From an uncultured Legionellales bacterium (lineage in GTDB: Bacteria > Pseudomonadota > Gammaproteobacteria > Eutrophobiales > Eutrophobiaceae), in the NCBI GenBank assembly GCA_913046215.1, contig CAJWRJ010000009.1, positions 2,501-52,312 on the forward strand: a stretch of DNA of 49,812 nucleotides, written 5' to 3'. Position 1 is the first letter of the stretch. Each line of letters starts with the position of its first letter. Both the position numbers and the translations under genes were made by a program. The notes below the pieces were generated by a model. That model searched no databases and was not told the DNA's origin. It saw only the letters and a list, made by a program, of their open reading frames with translations. Positions 1 to 8,411 of the stretch are shown one piece after another.

Positions 1-794
1 AAACTTAACAATTCGTAATATCGCCACATTAAAACATCGGAAATTGACATAATCTTTCCAAACATTTCTGTAGCTGGCTCATCAATTCCAATGTAGTTAC
101 CGAGAGATTTAGACATTTTTTGAGTGCCATCTAGACCCTCTAATATTGGCATAGTTATAACAACCTGTGGTGACTGACCATGCAATGTTTGAAATTGACG
201 TCCTACAAGTAAATTAAATTTTTGATCTGTACCGCCCAATTCAACATCGGCATCTAGTGCCACTGAATCATAGCCCTGTATAATAGGATAAAGAAATTCA
301 TGAATCGAAATAGATTGATTTGATTTGTAACGTTTATCAAAATCATCACGTTCGAGCATCCTCGCAACTGTATGGTTTGATGCTAGACCAATCAATTCTG
401 CAGCATTCATTTTTTTCATCCATCTAGAATTGAATTCGACCTTAGTTAAATCAGGATCTAAAATTTTAAAAATTTGTTGCTCATAGCTTTTTGCATTTTC
501 ACTTACTTCCTCAACACTTAATCGAGGTCGAGTTGCGCTTTTTCCCGACGGATCGCCAATCATGGCAGTAAAATCACCAATTAAGAAAACTACTTGATGT
601 CCTAATTCCTGAAACTGGCGTAATTTATTTATTAGAACTGTATGACCAATATGTAAGTCTGGAGCTGTTGGATCGAATCCTGCTTTGATATTAAGTTTCT
701 TGCCTGACGTGAGCTTATCTTTCAGTTCATCTTCGATTAAAACTTCATCGGTGCCTCTTAAGATTAACTCCGTTGCCTTTTTTGTAGATACCAT
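1..794 (-). CDS. tyrS: Tyrosine--tRNA ligase (partial, C-terminus off the window)
   Basis: Class I aminoacyl-tRNA synthetase that charges tRNA-Tyr with tyrosine in the cytoplasm. I translated the minus strand from the ATG at 792-794; 264 codons are present and the stop lies beyond base 1. The HIGH signature is intact at residues 48-51 within [13 protein letters not shown], and the KMSKS loop is at residues 226-230. The sequence [13 protein letters not shown] and the late KMSKS resemble the TyrZ-type enzyme of Pseudomonas. AGGA lies just upstream of the start. It is divergent from the M23 peptidase gene; in Pseudomonas tyrZ is likewise next to the M23-anmK-erpA-argC cluster. The identification is secure, but the missing tRNA-binding end cannot be judged. 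Confidence 0.95.
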   Translation of the reverse strand, partial: MVSTKKATELILRGTDEVLIEDELKDKLTSGKKLNIKAGFDPTAPDLHIGHTVLINKLRQFQELGHQVVFLIGDFTAMIGDPSGKSATRPRLSVEEVSENAKSYEQQIFKILDPDLTKVEFNSRWMKKMNAAELIGLASNHTVARMLERDDFDKRYKSNQSISIHEFLYPIIQGYDSVALDADVELGGTDQKFNLLVGRQFQTLHGQSPQVVITMPILEGLDGTQKMSKSLGNYIGIDEPATEMFGKIMSISDVLMWRYYELLS

Positions 795-871
795 ATTATT
801 CCTATTAATAAATAAATTAAACGTAGCTTATCATAGCCCAAAAAACGATATGCTTTTAAGCAATTCATTTA

Positions 872-900
872 TTGACGACAATAAGTTCTAGGGTTATTGT
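872..900 (+). promoter_or_regulatory. Sigma-70-type promoter for the M23 peptidase gene
   Basis: TTGACG (872-877) is followed after 17 bases by TATTGT (895-900), a good match to the -35 and -10 consensus. The expected start of transcription is near 907. An AGGA ribosome site at 915-918 and the GTG start at 925 follow directly. Promoter by pattern only. Confidence 0.5.
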
Positions 901-924
901 AGCAAATTTTATATAGGATAAACC

Positions 925-2364
925 GTGACTTACAAGATTTTCTTAAAGAATAATTGCAAAGCAGAAATAAGATCAAGTTATCCTAGATCTATTTTTTCTC
1001 TATTTATTATGACTTTGTGTCTTAGCTCGCTAGGAGTATTTTGTGGCTATATAATCCTTGCGCAAAATCAGTTCGGTACGAAAGAACGCTCAATAGATAA
1101 ATCAGTTGCACTTGAAGTAGAAACCATTAATACGCCTATACCCAATAAAAAAATAAAAGATATAGAAACTAGTAAATTAAGTCCTAGTAAGACAAAAAAA
1201 GAAATAGAGAATACTGCTAATATTTCATGGAAATCTATAATTATCAAACCCGGTGATAGTCTTGCGCTTATTTTTTCAAAACTTGGCCTGAGCGCTAAAT
1301 CACTTCATGAGATAATGTTGATTGGTAAAAAAACATCAATATTAAAAAAACTAAGTCCTGGGAAAAAAATAAATTTTCATATTATTGATAATGAATTGAT
1401 AGCACTTAATTATGAAATAAATTTAGTTAAAATCTTAGAAGTTTCAAAATATGATAATAAATATATAGCAAAAGAAATAGATATAAAATTAGACAGCACC
1501 GTTAAAAACGCAAATGGAGTGATAAAAGAATCATTATTTTTATCAGGGGAGAAGGCGGGGCTATCTGATAATTTGATCATGCAATTGGTTGCCATCTTTG
1601 GCTGGGATATAGATTTTGCATTAGATATACGAGAGGGTGATTCATTCGCTGTACTATATGAAGAACAATATAAAGAAGGAGTTATGGTTGCAGAAGGGCC
1701 AATTATTGCAGCTGAGTTTATAAATAGGGGTAAAATAATAAAAGCTGTTCGCTACTTAGACAGTACTGGACAAAACAATTATTACAATTCCAATGGTGAA
1801 GCAATGAAAAAGGCGTTTCTAAGAACGCCGATCGATTTCTTTTCTCGTATAAGTTCAAAATTTAGTTTAAAAAGAAAACATCCTGTTCTGAATAAAATTA
1901 GAGCTCACAAAGGAGTTGATTACGCTGCTCCAATAGGTACGCCTATAAAAGCGACAGGTGATGGTGTTGTGAATTACGTCGGTAAAAATGGAGGTTATGG
2001 GAATACAATAAAATTGAAACATGGGGGTGCATATACTACGCTTTATGCTCACCTTCAACGATTCGCAAAAAATATGCGCCGTGGGGAAAAAGTAAAACAA
2101 GGACAAATTATTGGCTACGTTGGAACAACTGGATTATCAACAGGCCCACACCTACATTATGAATTTCAAATTCATGGTGTCCACAGAAACCCTCTGACGG
2201 TCCAATTACCAAAAGTAAGAGTTATTGATAGAAAAAACATTGCTGAGTTTAAGAAAACTATCGCGCCAATACTTGCGGAGCTTGATCTTATAAAAGGAAA
2301 AAATGTTTTATCCGCAAAATATACAAAAACCATTACTAAAGAAATTAAACTCGATGATGGATAA
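925..2364 (+). CDS. Membrane-anchored M23 family peptidoglycan DD-endopeptidase (MepM-like)
   Basis: Zinc metallopeptidase that cuts peptide cross-links in peptidoglycan, acting in the periplasm. The protein has 479 residues. A membrane anchor lies at about residues 24-46, an OapA/LysM-like segment with PGDSLALIFSKLG follows at roughly 105-150, and the C-terminal M23 domain covers about 320-430. The zinc ligands are visible: H328 and D332 in HKGVD, and H409 and H411 in HLHY. The start is GTG, chosen because AGGATAAACC precedes it with correct spacing. The last 50 residues form a basic tail. anmK follows 32 bases downstream, so wall cutting and recycling of the released anhydro-sugar are encoded together, as in Pseudomonas PA0667-PA0666. 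Confidence 0.92.
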   Translation: MTYKIFLKNNCKAEIRSSYPRSIFSLFIMTLCLSSLGVFCGYIILAQNQFGTKERSIDKSVALEVETINTPIPNKKIKDIETSKLSPSKTKKEIENTANISWKSIIIKPGDSLALIFSKLGLSAKSLHEIMLIGKKTSILKKLSPGKKINFHIIDNELIALNYEINLVKILEVSKYDNKYIAKEIDIKLDSTVKNANGVIKESLFLSGEKAGLSDNLIMQLVAIFGWDIDFALDIREGDSFAVLYEEQYKEGVMVAEGPIIAAEFINRGKIIKAVRYLDSTGQNNYYNSNGEAMKKAFLRTPIDFFSRISSKFSLKRKHPVLNKIRAHKGVDYAAPIGTPIKATGDGVVNYVGKNGGYGNTIKLKHGGAYTTLYAHLQRFAKNMRRGEKVKQGQIIGYVGTTGLSTGPHLHYEFQIHGVHRNPLTVQLPKVRVIDRKNIAEFKKTIAPILAELDLIKGKNVLSAKYTKTITKEIKLDDG

Positions 2365-2396
2365 AAGTCTTACCCAAATAAAAAAGTGATATCAAC

Positions 2397-3500
2397 ATGT
2401 ACTATATAGGACTAATGTCGGGCTCAAGTGCAGATGCTATAGATACCGCGATTGTAGAATTTAATAAAAAAGCAACTCTAAAATTCTATCGTGAATACCC
2501 CATAGATAATAAGCTAAAAAATCAAATACAACTTATTAATCAGAAGAGTCTTGCAGATTTTGCTGCATTAGATAATCAATTAGGTCATAAGTTTGCAGAT
2601 GCAGTAAATGAAATTCTAAAAGAGGCAAATATAGATCCAAATCAAATTATTGCTATTGGAACCCATGGGCAAACGGTTCTTCATTCGCCAGATGCTAAAA
2701 ATGGAACATCAATACAAATCTCTGACCCAAATGTTATATGTGCAAAAACTGGTATAACGACTGTAAGTGATTTTAGACGTATGGATATGGCTTTTGGTGG
2801 GCAAGGCGCCCCACTTGCTAGTGCATTTCATGAATACCAATTTAAAAATGATGATAAATCTATTGTTATATTAAATATTGGTGGATTTGCAAATCTCACC
2901 TTATTGCCATCTAATAAAAACGAGATAATAGGATTTGATACAGGGCCTGGAAACACGATGCTTGATGCATGGATTAAAAAAAATAAAAATTATGAGTATG
3001 ATAAAGACGGTCTTTGGGCAGCTTCTGGTAAAACCAATAGTGAATTACTCAAGCAGCTACTCACAGATAGTTATTTTTCATCTAAAATACCAAAAAGTAC
3101 TGGTAGAGAGTACTTTAACTTAAGCTGGTTAGATGCCAATCTAAAAAAATTAAATAAAAAAATTTCAAATGAAGATATACAAGCGACTCTGATGGAGCTA
3201 TCTGCCACAACAATAGCTGATGCTGTTATGAAATATGCAAGTAAATTTAGTGAAGTAATTATTTGCGGTGGTGGAGTTAAAAACGCTTCACTAATAAAAA
3301 CAATCGAAAAACTACTGAAAGATTTCAAAATCACCACTACATCTGATTATGGATTATCTCCAGATTGTATTGAAGCAGTAACTTTTGCATGGCTTGCAAA
3401 AACACGCATGGAGAACCAACCATCAAATATTCCCACAGTTACTGGCGCGACTCAGAAAGCGGTACTTGGTGGAATTTACTCGCCAATAAAAACGAATTAA
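2397..3500 (+). CDS. anmK: Anhydro-N-acetylmuramic acid kinase
   Basis: Cytoplasmic kinase that opens and phosphorylates 1,6-anhydro-MurNAc to MurNAc-6-phosphate in cell-wall recycling. It has 367 residues, the usual family length. The phosphate-binding motif GLMSGSSADAID begins at residue 5; most relatives read MSGTSLDGID, so this is a mild variant. GTHGQTV, GGQGAPLAS and FDTGPGN follow in the expected order, with D181 of DTGPGN as the catalytic base by analogy with the E. coli enzyme. IICGGGVKN near residue 286 belongs to the second nucleotide-binding half. It is likely co-transcribed with the upstream endopeptidase. The gene converges on erpA with only 9 bases between stops. Confidence 0.95.
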   Translation: MYYIGLMSGSSADAIDTAIVEFNKKATLKFYREYPIDNKLKNQIQLINQKSLADFAALDNQLGHKFADAVNEILKEANIDPNQIIAIGTHGQTVLHSPDAKNGTSIQISDPNVICAKTGITTVSDFRRMDMAFGGQGAPLASAFHEYQFKNDDKSIVILNIGGFANLTLLPSNKNEIIGFDTGPGNTMLDAWIKKNKNYEYDKDGLWAASGKTNSELLKQLLTDSYFSSKIPKSTGREYFNLSWLDANLKKLNKKISNEDIQATLMELSATTIADAVMKYASKFSEVIICGGGVKNASLIKTIEKLLKDFKITTTSDYGLSPDCIEAVTFAWLAKTRMENQPSNIPTVTGATQKAVLGGIYSPIKTN

Positions 3501-3509
3501 CAATATTAT

Positions 3510-3866
3510 TTAAACAGAAAATGAAGAACCACAACCACAGGTCGTTGATGCATTAGGATTTCTTATCACAAATTGTGCGCCTTCCATTCCTTCCGTGTAG
3601 TCAATTTCAGCACCAGACAAATATTGAAAACTCATTGGGTCTACAAGTAATTTCACTCCCTCATTTTCTACGACTGTATCACCCTCTCCTACTTCCTCAT
3701 CAAAGGTAAACCCATATTGAAATCCTGAACAACCGCCTCCTGAAATAAAAACACGTAACATGAGCGCATCGTTATCCTCACCATTAATGAGTTCTTTAAC
3801 CTTTTCAGCAGCCGCTGTACTAAAAATTAATGGTGATGTGATTTCTTTTTCTTGTGTCGAATTCAT
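3510..3866 (-). CDS. erpA: Iron-sulfur cluster insertion protein ErpA
   Basis: A-type Fe-S carrier that delivers clusters to apoproteins, including isoprenoid-synthesis enzymes in E. coli. From the ATG at 3864-3866 the protein has 118 residues. The three cluster ligands are conserved: C46 in [11 protein letters not shown] and the CGC pair C110/C112 near the end. [15 protein letters not shown] is typical of ErpA rather than IscA. A TTG two codons upstream could also start translation, but no ribosome site favours it. A TATAAT sequence only a few bases before the ATG (3875-3880) hints that a very short leader is possible. It lies at the end of argC-DUF6776-bactofilin-erpA, an order shared with Pseudomonas. 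Confidence 0.94.
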   Translation of the reverse strand: MNSTQEKEITSPLIFSTAAAEKVKELINGEDNDALMLRVFISGGGCSGFQYGFTFDEEVGEGDTVVENEGVKLLVDPMSFQYLSGAEIDYTEGMEGAQFVIRNPNASTTCGCGSSFSV

Positions 3867-3891
3867 ATACAATTATATTAAAGCTTAAGCC

Positions 3892-4317
3892 TTAATCACC
3901 TACTTCATTATAGTTAAAATCCATGCCCACTTCTTTTTCAGGCTCAATTACAGTATGAACTAATTTACCATTGACTTCTGCTCCAATCGAAAGTTCAACT
4001 AAGTTGTAATATACATTACCTTTAATCTTTGCATTAGATAATAATTCAATATGTCTGCTTGCATGAACATCGCCGTTAACTACCCCATTAATTACAATAT
4101 ACGGTGAACTTACCTCTCCTTCAATCTCTCCATGTTCGCTTTGTGACAACAGCGAGCTCCCATCATCTGCTCCAATGACTTTTCCTTTTACTTTGCCATC
4201 TATATGAACCCCTCCAGAAAATCTAATCTCGCCTTCAATTTCTGTATTCTGACCAATTAAACTATCTATACGCGTAGCTTTTTTGTTTTTATATTTTTTT
4301 ATGAAATTTTCAAACAT
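3892..4317 (-). CDS. Bactofilin (polymer-forming cytoskeletal protein)
   Basis: Bactofilins form non-nucleotide-dependent filaments from a right-handed beta-helix and often position wall-modifying enzymes. The protein has 141 residues from the ATG at 4315-4317. A basic N-terminal tail (FENFIKKYKNKKATR) is followed by about 95 residues of repeating short strands, such as GEIRFSGGVHIDGKVKGKV, which is the bactofilin core. A longer reading from TTG at 4323 is possible, but AGAG is spaced properly only for the ATG. It lies 9 bases after the DUF6776 gene. Closeness to an M23 endopeptidase gene is suggestive, since bactofilins elsewhere work with M23 enzymes, but a link here is inference. Confidence 0.9.
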   Translation of the reverse strand: MFENFIKKYKNKKATRIDSLIGQNTEIEGEIRFSGGVHIDGKVKGKVIGADDGSSLLSQSEHGEIEGEVSSPYIVINGVVNGDVHASRHIELLSNAKIKGNVYYNLVELSIGAEVNGKLVHTVIEPEKEVGMDFNYNEVGD

Positions 4318-4326
4318 AATCAATCT

Positions 4327-5040
4327 CTAATTTACTATTGTTCTCCATTCAAAAACTCTATGAATACTTGATTTGCTTCTATCATGTTGCTGTAAATCAA
4401 CTAAAACTCTCAACGGGTCGAACCCATCAGGAATATTAAAGCTACCCTCTATGCGTTCAAAGTTCCTGATCTTTATTCTGCGATTAACCTTTTGTCCGAA
4501 ATTCATCTTATCTGATGAAATTATACGTGGACCAGATTCATCGCTCCCCTCTAATGACATGTCTACAGTCACCTCAGTAATACTATCACTTTTACCAATA
4601 TTGGTTAATACTAATTTGTATATGAAAGATTTTTCATCATGAGTAGATTCAATATGTAATCCCTGTATATTCAAACCCCTAGCATATGAGCTAGCCGTTA
4701 TAATTCCCTTATAAAATGTTAATTCTTTTCTTAAATTAAAAACCTCTACTTGAAGAGACTTAATCTCATTTTGAAGACTAATTGATGTCTTTGTATCGAC
4801 ACTTGCAATGCGTTTTAATTTTAAGAGTTCTCTATCTAATTCCTTATTTTTTTCATTCAACTCATCATTCAATATTAGTAATTCTCTAATATCATTAGTT
4901 TGTAATATTTGTTTTTTTAAGAATCCGAAACTAGGACTATCATATAAATATAAACCAATAATAAATAACAAAACTATAAAAAAAAATATGTAATGTGATG
5001 ATTCAAAATGTTTGTGTTTTTTTACAATGTGTTTTGGCAT
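4327..5040 (-). CDS. DUF6776-type single-pass membrane protein with coiled coil
   Basis: Function unknown. The protein has 237 residues. One membrane helix is visible at about residues 17-34 (IFFFIVLLFIIGLYLY), followed by a charged coiled coil at roughly 50-110 with many Leu, Glu and Lys residues. A C-terminal domain of about 120 residues (GLNIQGLHIE to VFEWRTIVN) looks beta-rich and is presumably periplasmic. The size, layout and position between argC and a bactofilin gene match the proteobacterial family PA0663/DUF6776. The downstream bactofilin suggests that it could be the membrane partner of the filament, but nothing in the sequence proves this. Confidence 0.75.
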   Translation of the reverse strand: MPKHIVKKHKHFESSHYIFFFIVLLFIIGLYLYDSPSFGFLKKQILQTNDIRELLILNDELNEKNKELDRELLKLKRIASVDTKTSISLQNEIKSLQVEVFNLRKELTFYKGIITASSYARGLNIQGLHIESTHDEKSFIYKLVLTNIGKSDSITEVTVDMSLEGSDESGPRIISSDKMNFGQKVNRRIKIRNFERIEGSFNIPDGFDPLRVLVDLQQHDRSKSSIHRVFEWRTIVN

Positions 5041-5057
5041 ATTTATACAAACATTTT

Positions 5058-6086
5058 TTAAATATTAGAGTCTGGAAGTAAAAGTCCTGCCTCTTCTTCT
5101 AAGCCGAACATAATATTCATATTCTGTATTGCTTGACCTGCAGCACCTTTTACTAAGTTATCAATAACAGATAATATTATAAGGCGTTTTGGATTATCAT
5201 TATTAAAATGAAGTGCAATATTACACATATTCGTCATTTTGACTGTGCTTGTCTCCGGACAGAACCCGTCTTTTAAAACATCAACAAATTTTTCATTTGA
5301 ATAAAAATTAATATAATGATCTTTTATTTTTTTGAAACTAGTCGTTGTATTAACATACAAAGTCGTATGAATACCTCGATGCATAGGAGCTAAATGCGGA
5401 GTAAAAACAAGATTAATCTCCTTTGCATAATCTTCTAAAACTTGTTCTATCTCTGGTAAATGTCTGTGACTAAAGGGCGAATATGCTTTAAATGATTCGG
5501 TAAAATTAGAATACGCTTCAGATAAAACAGCTTTTCTTCCGGCACCACTTTTTCCAGATACTGCGTTTGCAATTATACTGTTCGTCTCAATCAACCCATA
5601 TTTTACTGCAGGTAATAGGCCAAGTATTACAGAGGTTGGATAGCAGCCAGGATTAGCAATTAAACTTGCTTTGCTGATAGATTCGCGATTAATTTCAGGT
5701 AGTCCATATACCGCTTTATCTAAAAGATTTGGACAAGAATGTTTCCTTTTATACCACTGCTGCCACGTATTTGAGTTTCGTAATCTAAAATCAGCTGATA
5801 GATCAATAATCCGACAGCCTTGTTCGAGCAGTATAGGAACATAATTCATAGCCACCGCATTGGGTGTTGCAAAAAATACAAGGTCGCATGTATACAACGA
5901 TTCGCTATCATGCGGGACAAAATTTAGACTATAATCTGTTAATGTTGGAAATATATCAGTTAATGCTTCGCCTTTTTTTGAATTTGATGTAATAGCAACA
6001 ACTTCAACTTCTTCATGAAATGTTAGTAATCGAAGCAATTCGGCGCCTGTATAGCCAGTAGCACCAACAATACCTATACGAATCAT
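5058..6086 (-). CDS. argC: N-acetyl-gamma-glutamyl-phosphate reductase
   Basis: NADPH-dependent enzyme of arginine synthesis that reduces N-acetyl-glutamyl-phosphate to the semialdehyde. It has 342 residues. The Rossmann motif GIVGATGYTGAELLRLL is at residues 4-20. The catalytic cysteine is C148 in NPGCYPTS. SGKSGAGRKA and the FSHRHLPEIEQ region, both typical of ArgC, are present. VKGAAGQAIQNMNIMFGL closes the protein as expected. It is probably first in the operon with DUF6776, bactofilin and erpA. A strong terminator lies about 70 bases upstream on the same strand, so argC must have its own promoter between 6087 and 6156. Confidence 0.96.
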   Translation of the reverse strand: MIRIGIVGATGYTGAELLRLLTFHEEVEVVAITSNSKKGEALTDIFPTLTDYSLNFVPHDSESLYTCDLVFFATPNAVAMNYVPILLEQGCRIIDLSADFRLRNSNTWQQWYKRKHSCPNLLDKAVYGLPEINRESISKASLIANPGCYPTSVILGLLPAVKYGLIETNSIIANAVSGKSGAGRKAVLSEAYSNFTESFKAYSPFSHRHLPEIEQVLEDYAKEINLVFTPHLAPMHRGIHTTLYVNTTTSFKKIKDHYINFYSNEKFVDVLKDGFCPETSTVKMTNMCNIALHFNNDNPKRLIILSVIDNLVKGAAGQAIQNMNIMFGLEEEAGLLLPDSNI

Positions 6087-6156
6087 TTTTTATTTATCCA
6101 ATAATGTGTAAGCTAAAATTTCTAACGTTATAAGTTAATAATACTTAGCAATATGC

Positions 6157-6183
6157 AAATAAAAAAGCGGCCGAAGCCGCTTT
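6157..6183 (-). terminator. Intrinsic terminator, 8-bp stem with UUCG loop and T-run
   Basis: Reading the minus strand, AAAGCGGC, the loop TTCG and GCCGCTTT form a perfect stem (6164-6183), followed by TTTTTTATTT (down to 6157). UUCG is an unusually stable tetraloop. The orientation is what matters: on this strand no gene lies between the hairpin and the rubredoxin gene far upstream, so it ends an unannotated transcript. The plus-strand reading has only three T residues after the stem and is weaker. Confidence 0.85.
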
Positions 6184-6247
6184 GAATTCAAGATTTTATA
6201 ATTATTATTTTTAAGAATTCACTGTATAAACAATGGATTCGATATAA

Positions 6248-6276
6248 AGGTTAATGCTAGATGAGATGAGTGTCAA
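6248..6276 (-). promoter_or_regulatory. Sigma-70-type promoter of a possible short RNA
   Basis: On the minus strand, a perfect TTGACA (6271-6276) is followed after 17 bases by TAACCT (6248-6253). The expected start is near 6241, about 60 bases before the terminator hairpin. The -35 is consensus and the spacing ideal; the -10 matches at three of six positions. Direction and position pair it with the terminator rather than with argC. Confidence 0.45.
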
Positions 6277-6445
6277 GAAATCAATATATGATTCTAAAAT
6301 AAAAAATTTTCATATGTCATTGATATAATTGAAAAATTTTATCTTAAGTGTGGCGCCTTCTCACTTATGCAAGGGAAAACTAAATATTCTTACTAGATTT
6401 AGTAAAAAATAGATAATATGTATCAAATATTGAATTAATTATTTT

Positions 6446-6931
6446 ATGAAGAAAATAGTAAAAATTTTTATATGTATAGGGTTCGTGTCTATTCTGGTAT
6501 TTCATTTATTACCGATTAAAGCCCCCAATATCTATTTAAATTCTATCGATGGTCAAAAACTTCAAATTGATTCGTTCAAAGGGAGCCCGCTGTTAGTAAC
6601 ATTTTGGGCGACAACATGCCACATATGTGTAGAGGAGATACCCAACCTTGTAAAATTACATGAAGAATTAAATCAATATGGATTTGAAATTATAGCAATT
6701 GCTATGTCTTACGATCCTCCTAATAGAGTGGTTGAGTTGTCAAAAAATAAAAAAATACCATATCTAATTGCAATAGATATTAAGGCTGATGCTGAATTAG
6801 CATTTGGTAAAATAAGTGCAACCCCAACAAATTTTTTGATTGACTCAAATGGAAAAATTATTAAAAAATATGTTGGCGCAATGGATTTTAATAAATTACG
6901 TTCAAAAATAAAAAAATTACTTAGTACATAG
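6446..6931 (+). CDS. TlpA-like membrane-anchored thioredoxin-fold protein
   Basis: Periplasm-facing thiol-disulfide oxidoreductase of the TlpA/ResA/AhpC-TSA family; substrate unknown. It has 161 residues. An N-terminal signal anchor covers about residues 4-23, and a thioredoxin fold follows. The redox pair is C58 and C61 in WATTCHICVEE. The cis-proline loop is seen in SATPTNFLID near residue 130. An insertion after the first strand, ending in AIAMSYDPPNRV, is characteristic of TlpA-type proteins. hemJ follows after 17 bases, so the two are probably co-transcribed; a role in supplying reductant for cytochrome or membrane protein maturation is inference. Confidence 0.88.
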   Translation: MKKIVKIFICIGFVSILVFHLLPIKAPNIYLNSIDGQKLQIDSFKGSPLLVTFWATTCHICVEEIPNLVKLHEELNQYGFEIIAIAMSYDPPNRVVELSKNKKIPYLIAIDIKADAELAFGKISATPTNFLIDSNGKIIKKYVGAMDFNKLRSKIKKLLST

Positions 6932-6948
6932 ATAATGAAAATATAAAA

Positions 6949-7377
6949 ATGCTCTGGTACAAAGCTCTACATCTAATATTCATGGTTACCTGGTTTGCTG
7001 GGTTATTTTATTTGCCGCGTTTGTTTGTTTATCACGCAATGTGTAGTGATAAGATAAGTATAGATAGATTTAAAATCATGGAAAAAAAACTTTTTTATGG
7101 AATAGCAACTCCAGGAGGTTTGCTTACAATTATTTTTGGTTCTTTTTTATTATTAAATAATGGTATTAGTATCTATAGTGATCAATTATGGTTTTTATTA
7201 AAAATAGTCTTAATAATTATTTTGGTTGTGTATCATATTTACTGTTTTTTTCTGCTACAAGATTTTAAATATGATAGAAATAAACATTCTCATGTTTGGT
7301 ATCGATGGTTCAATGAAATACCTGTCTTGATTTTAGTAGGAGTTATATTACTCGCTGTTGTTAGACCATTTCAATGA
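6949..7377 (+). CDS. hemJ: Protoporphyrinogen IX oxidase HemJ
   Basis: Membrane enzyme that oxidises protoporphyrinogen IX to protoporphyrin IX, the oxygen-independent alternative to HemY found in many proteobacteria. It has 142 residues, the HemJ length, with four hydrophobic helices. The opening YKALHLIFMVTWFAGLFYLP and RLFVYH are the family signature, and WFLLKIVLI plus the ending VVRPF also fit. H8 sits in the first helix as in known family members. It follows the TlpA gene closely. Together with hemL and hemB in this window it shows a full-length heme pathway. Convergent with rubredoxin, with only 14 bases between stops. Confidence 0.9.
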   Translation: MLWYKALHLIFMVTWFAGLFYLPRLFVYHAMCSDKISIDRFKIMEKKLFYGIATPGGLLTIIFGSFLLLNNGISIYSDQLWFLLKIVLIIILVVYHIYCFFLLQDFKYDRNKHSHVWYRWFNEIPVLILVGVILLAVVRPFQ

Positions 7378-7391
7378 AATAACACTCATAC

Positions 7392-7556
7392 TTAAATTTC
7401 GATCATTTCAAAATCTTCTTTCGTTGCTGCGCACTCAGGACAGATCCAATCGTCTGGTAACTGCTCCCATTTTGTCTTTGGTGGTATCCCTTCTTCTGGA
7501 AGACCTTTTTCCTCATCGTAAATAAAACCACAAATAACACACATATATCTTTTCAT
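7392..7556 (-). CDS. Rubredoxin
   Basis: Small one-iron electron carrier of 54 residues, found by reading the minus strand. The four iron ligands are two CxxC pairs: C6/C9 in [11 protein letters not shown] and C39/C42 in [10 protein letters not shown]. The typical aromatic residues Y4, Y13, W30, W37 and F49 are in place. GAGG sits at the right distance before the ATG at 7554-7556. It is divergent from thiD; a rubredoxin next to thiD-thiE-hemL is a common arrangement in gammaproteobacteria. The partner protein is not known from the sequence. Confidence 0.94.
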   Translation of the reverse strand: MKRYMCVICGFIYDEEKGLPEEGIPPKTKWEQLPDDWICPECAATKEDFEMIEI

Positions 7557-7619
7557 TTTATGATACCTCATATTTTAATTTATTAGATCTCAATGACTAT
7601 GTAAAATACCTTTCTTATA

Positions 7620-8408
7620 ATGAAGGATAAAAATAAAAAACCAGTTGTACTGGTCATAGCAGGCCATGACCCATCGGGCGGAGCAGGTATTCAAGCAGAT
7701 ATAGAAAGTATTGCTGATACTGGCTGCCATGCAGCAACAATTATTACATCACTAACAGCACAGGATACTAATACAATCACTGGTGTCTCTCCACAGGATT
7801 CTCTTTTCTTTAAAGAACAAATAAAACTTATTTTAAATGACATGGATGTACTTGCATGTAAAATTGGTATGATTGGTAGCGATGACTTAGTTGAAATTAT
7901 ACATGCTGAACTCTCAAAAAGAACAATTCCAATTGTTCTAGACCCTATTATAAATTCAGAGACTGGAATAAATCTCTCGTCTGAAACAACTTATAAAAAA
8001 ATAATAAACTTATTGCTTCCATTGGTCACAATAATTACTCCAAACACAGTAGAAGCAAGAACACTAACAGGATGTAATGATCTGCAATTAGCTGCTGAAA
8101 AATTACAAAATTATGGCACAAAAAATGTGCTCATAACTGGGACGCATGACAAAACTACCGAAGTAATAAACAGATTTTACCAAAAAGATAGCCCAACAAC
8201 CTGCTATAAGTGGGAAAGGCTGTCTGGTACATACCATGGCTCGGGTTGTACGTTATCATCAAGAATTGCTGCTAATTTAGCTAATGGGAATAAAATGGAA
8301 AAAGCTGTTGAAGATGCACAAAATTATACGTGGCAAACGCTAATTAATGGAATGAAACTTGGTAAGGGGCAAACACTGCCTAATCGTTTCTTTAAAAATA
8401 ACAAATGA
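7620..8408 (+). CDS. thiD: Hydroxymethylpyrimidine/phosphomethylpyrimidine kinase
   Basis: Ribokinase-fold enzyme of thiamine synthesis that phosphorylates HMP and HMP-phosphate. It has 262 residues. VIAGHDPSGGAGIQAD, the substrate-binding signature, begins near residue 12. ITPNTVEA is the conserved mid-protein motif. The anion-hole/catalytic loop is GTYHGSGCTLS with H206 and C210. The ATG is unusual in that TATAAT overlaps it (7616-7621) and no ribosome site is visible upstream, but no other in-frame start exists before the conserved region. thiE begins 3 bases after the stop, so the two are translationally linked. Confidence 0.95.
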   Translation: MKDKNKKPVVLVIAGHDPSGGAGIQADIESIADTGCHAATIITSLTAQDTNTITGVSPQDSLFFKEQIKLILNDMDVLACKIGMIGSDDLVEIIHAELSKRTIPIVLDPIINSETGINLSSETTYKKIINLLLPLVTIITPNTVEARTLTGCNDLQLAAEKLQNYGTKNVLITGTHDKTTEVINRFYQKDSPTTCYKWERLSGTYHGSGCTLSSRIAANLANGNKMEKAVEDAQNYTWQTLINGMKLGKGQTLPNRFFKNNK

Positions 8409-8411
8409 ATC

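Larger units (their letters stand above)
6087..6445. other. 359-base gene-free divergent region between argC and tlpA
   Basis: This is the only gap in the window longer than 300 bases. No open frame of note was seen in it. On the minus strand it contains a sigma-70-like promoter and a strong intrinsic terminator, listed separately, which would bound an RNA of about 85 bases. The promoters of argC and of the plus-strand TlpA gene must also lie here. No tRNA-like fold was recognised. The remaining sequence is A+T rich. Confidence 0.7.

Noticed and set aside
2401-2436. AnmK motif MSGSSADAID as a sign of a different enzyme
   Set aside because: The remaining motifs, the D181 base and the length are all normal for AnmK, so this is treated as ordinary variation.
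7593-7621. A promoter-like ATGACT-N17-TATAAT just before thiD
   Set aside because: The -10 box overlaps the thiD ATG, so transcription would start inside the gene, and no later in-frame start codon precedes the conserved ThiD motif. Probably chance in AT-rich sequence.
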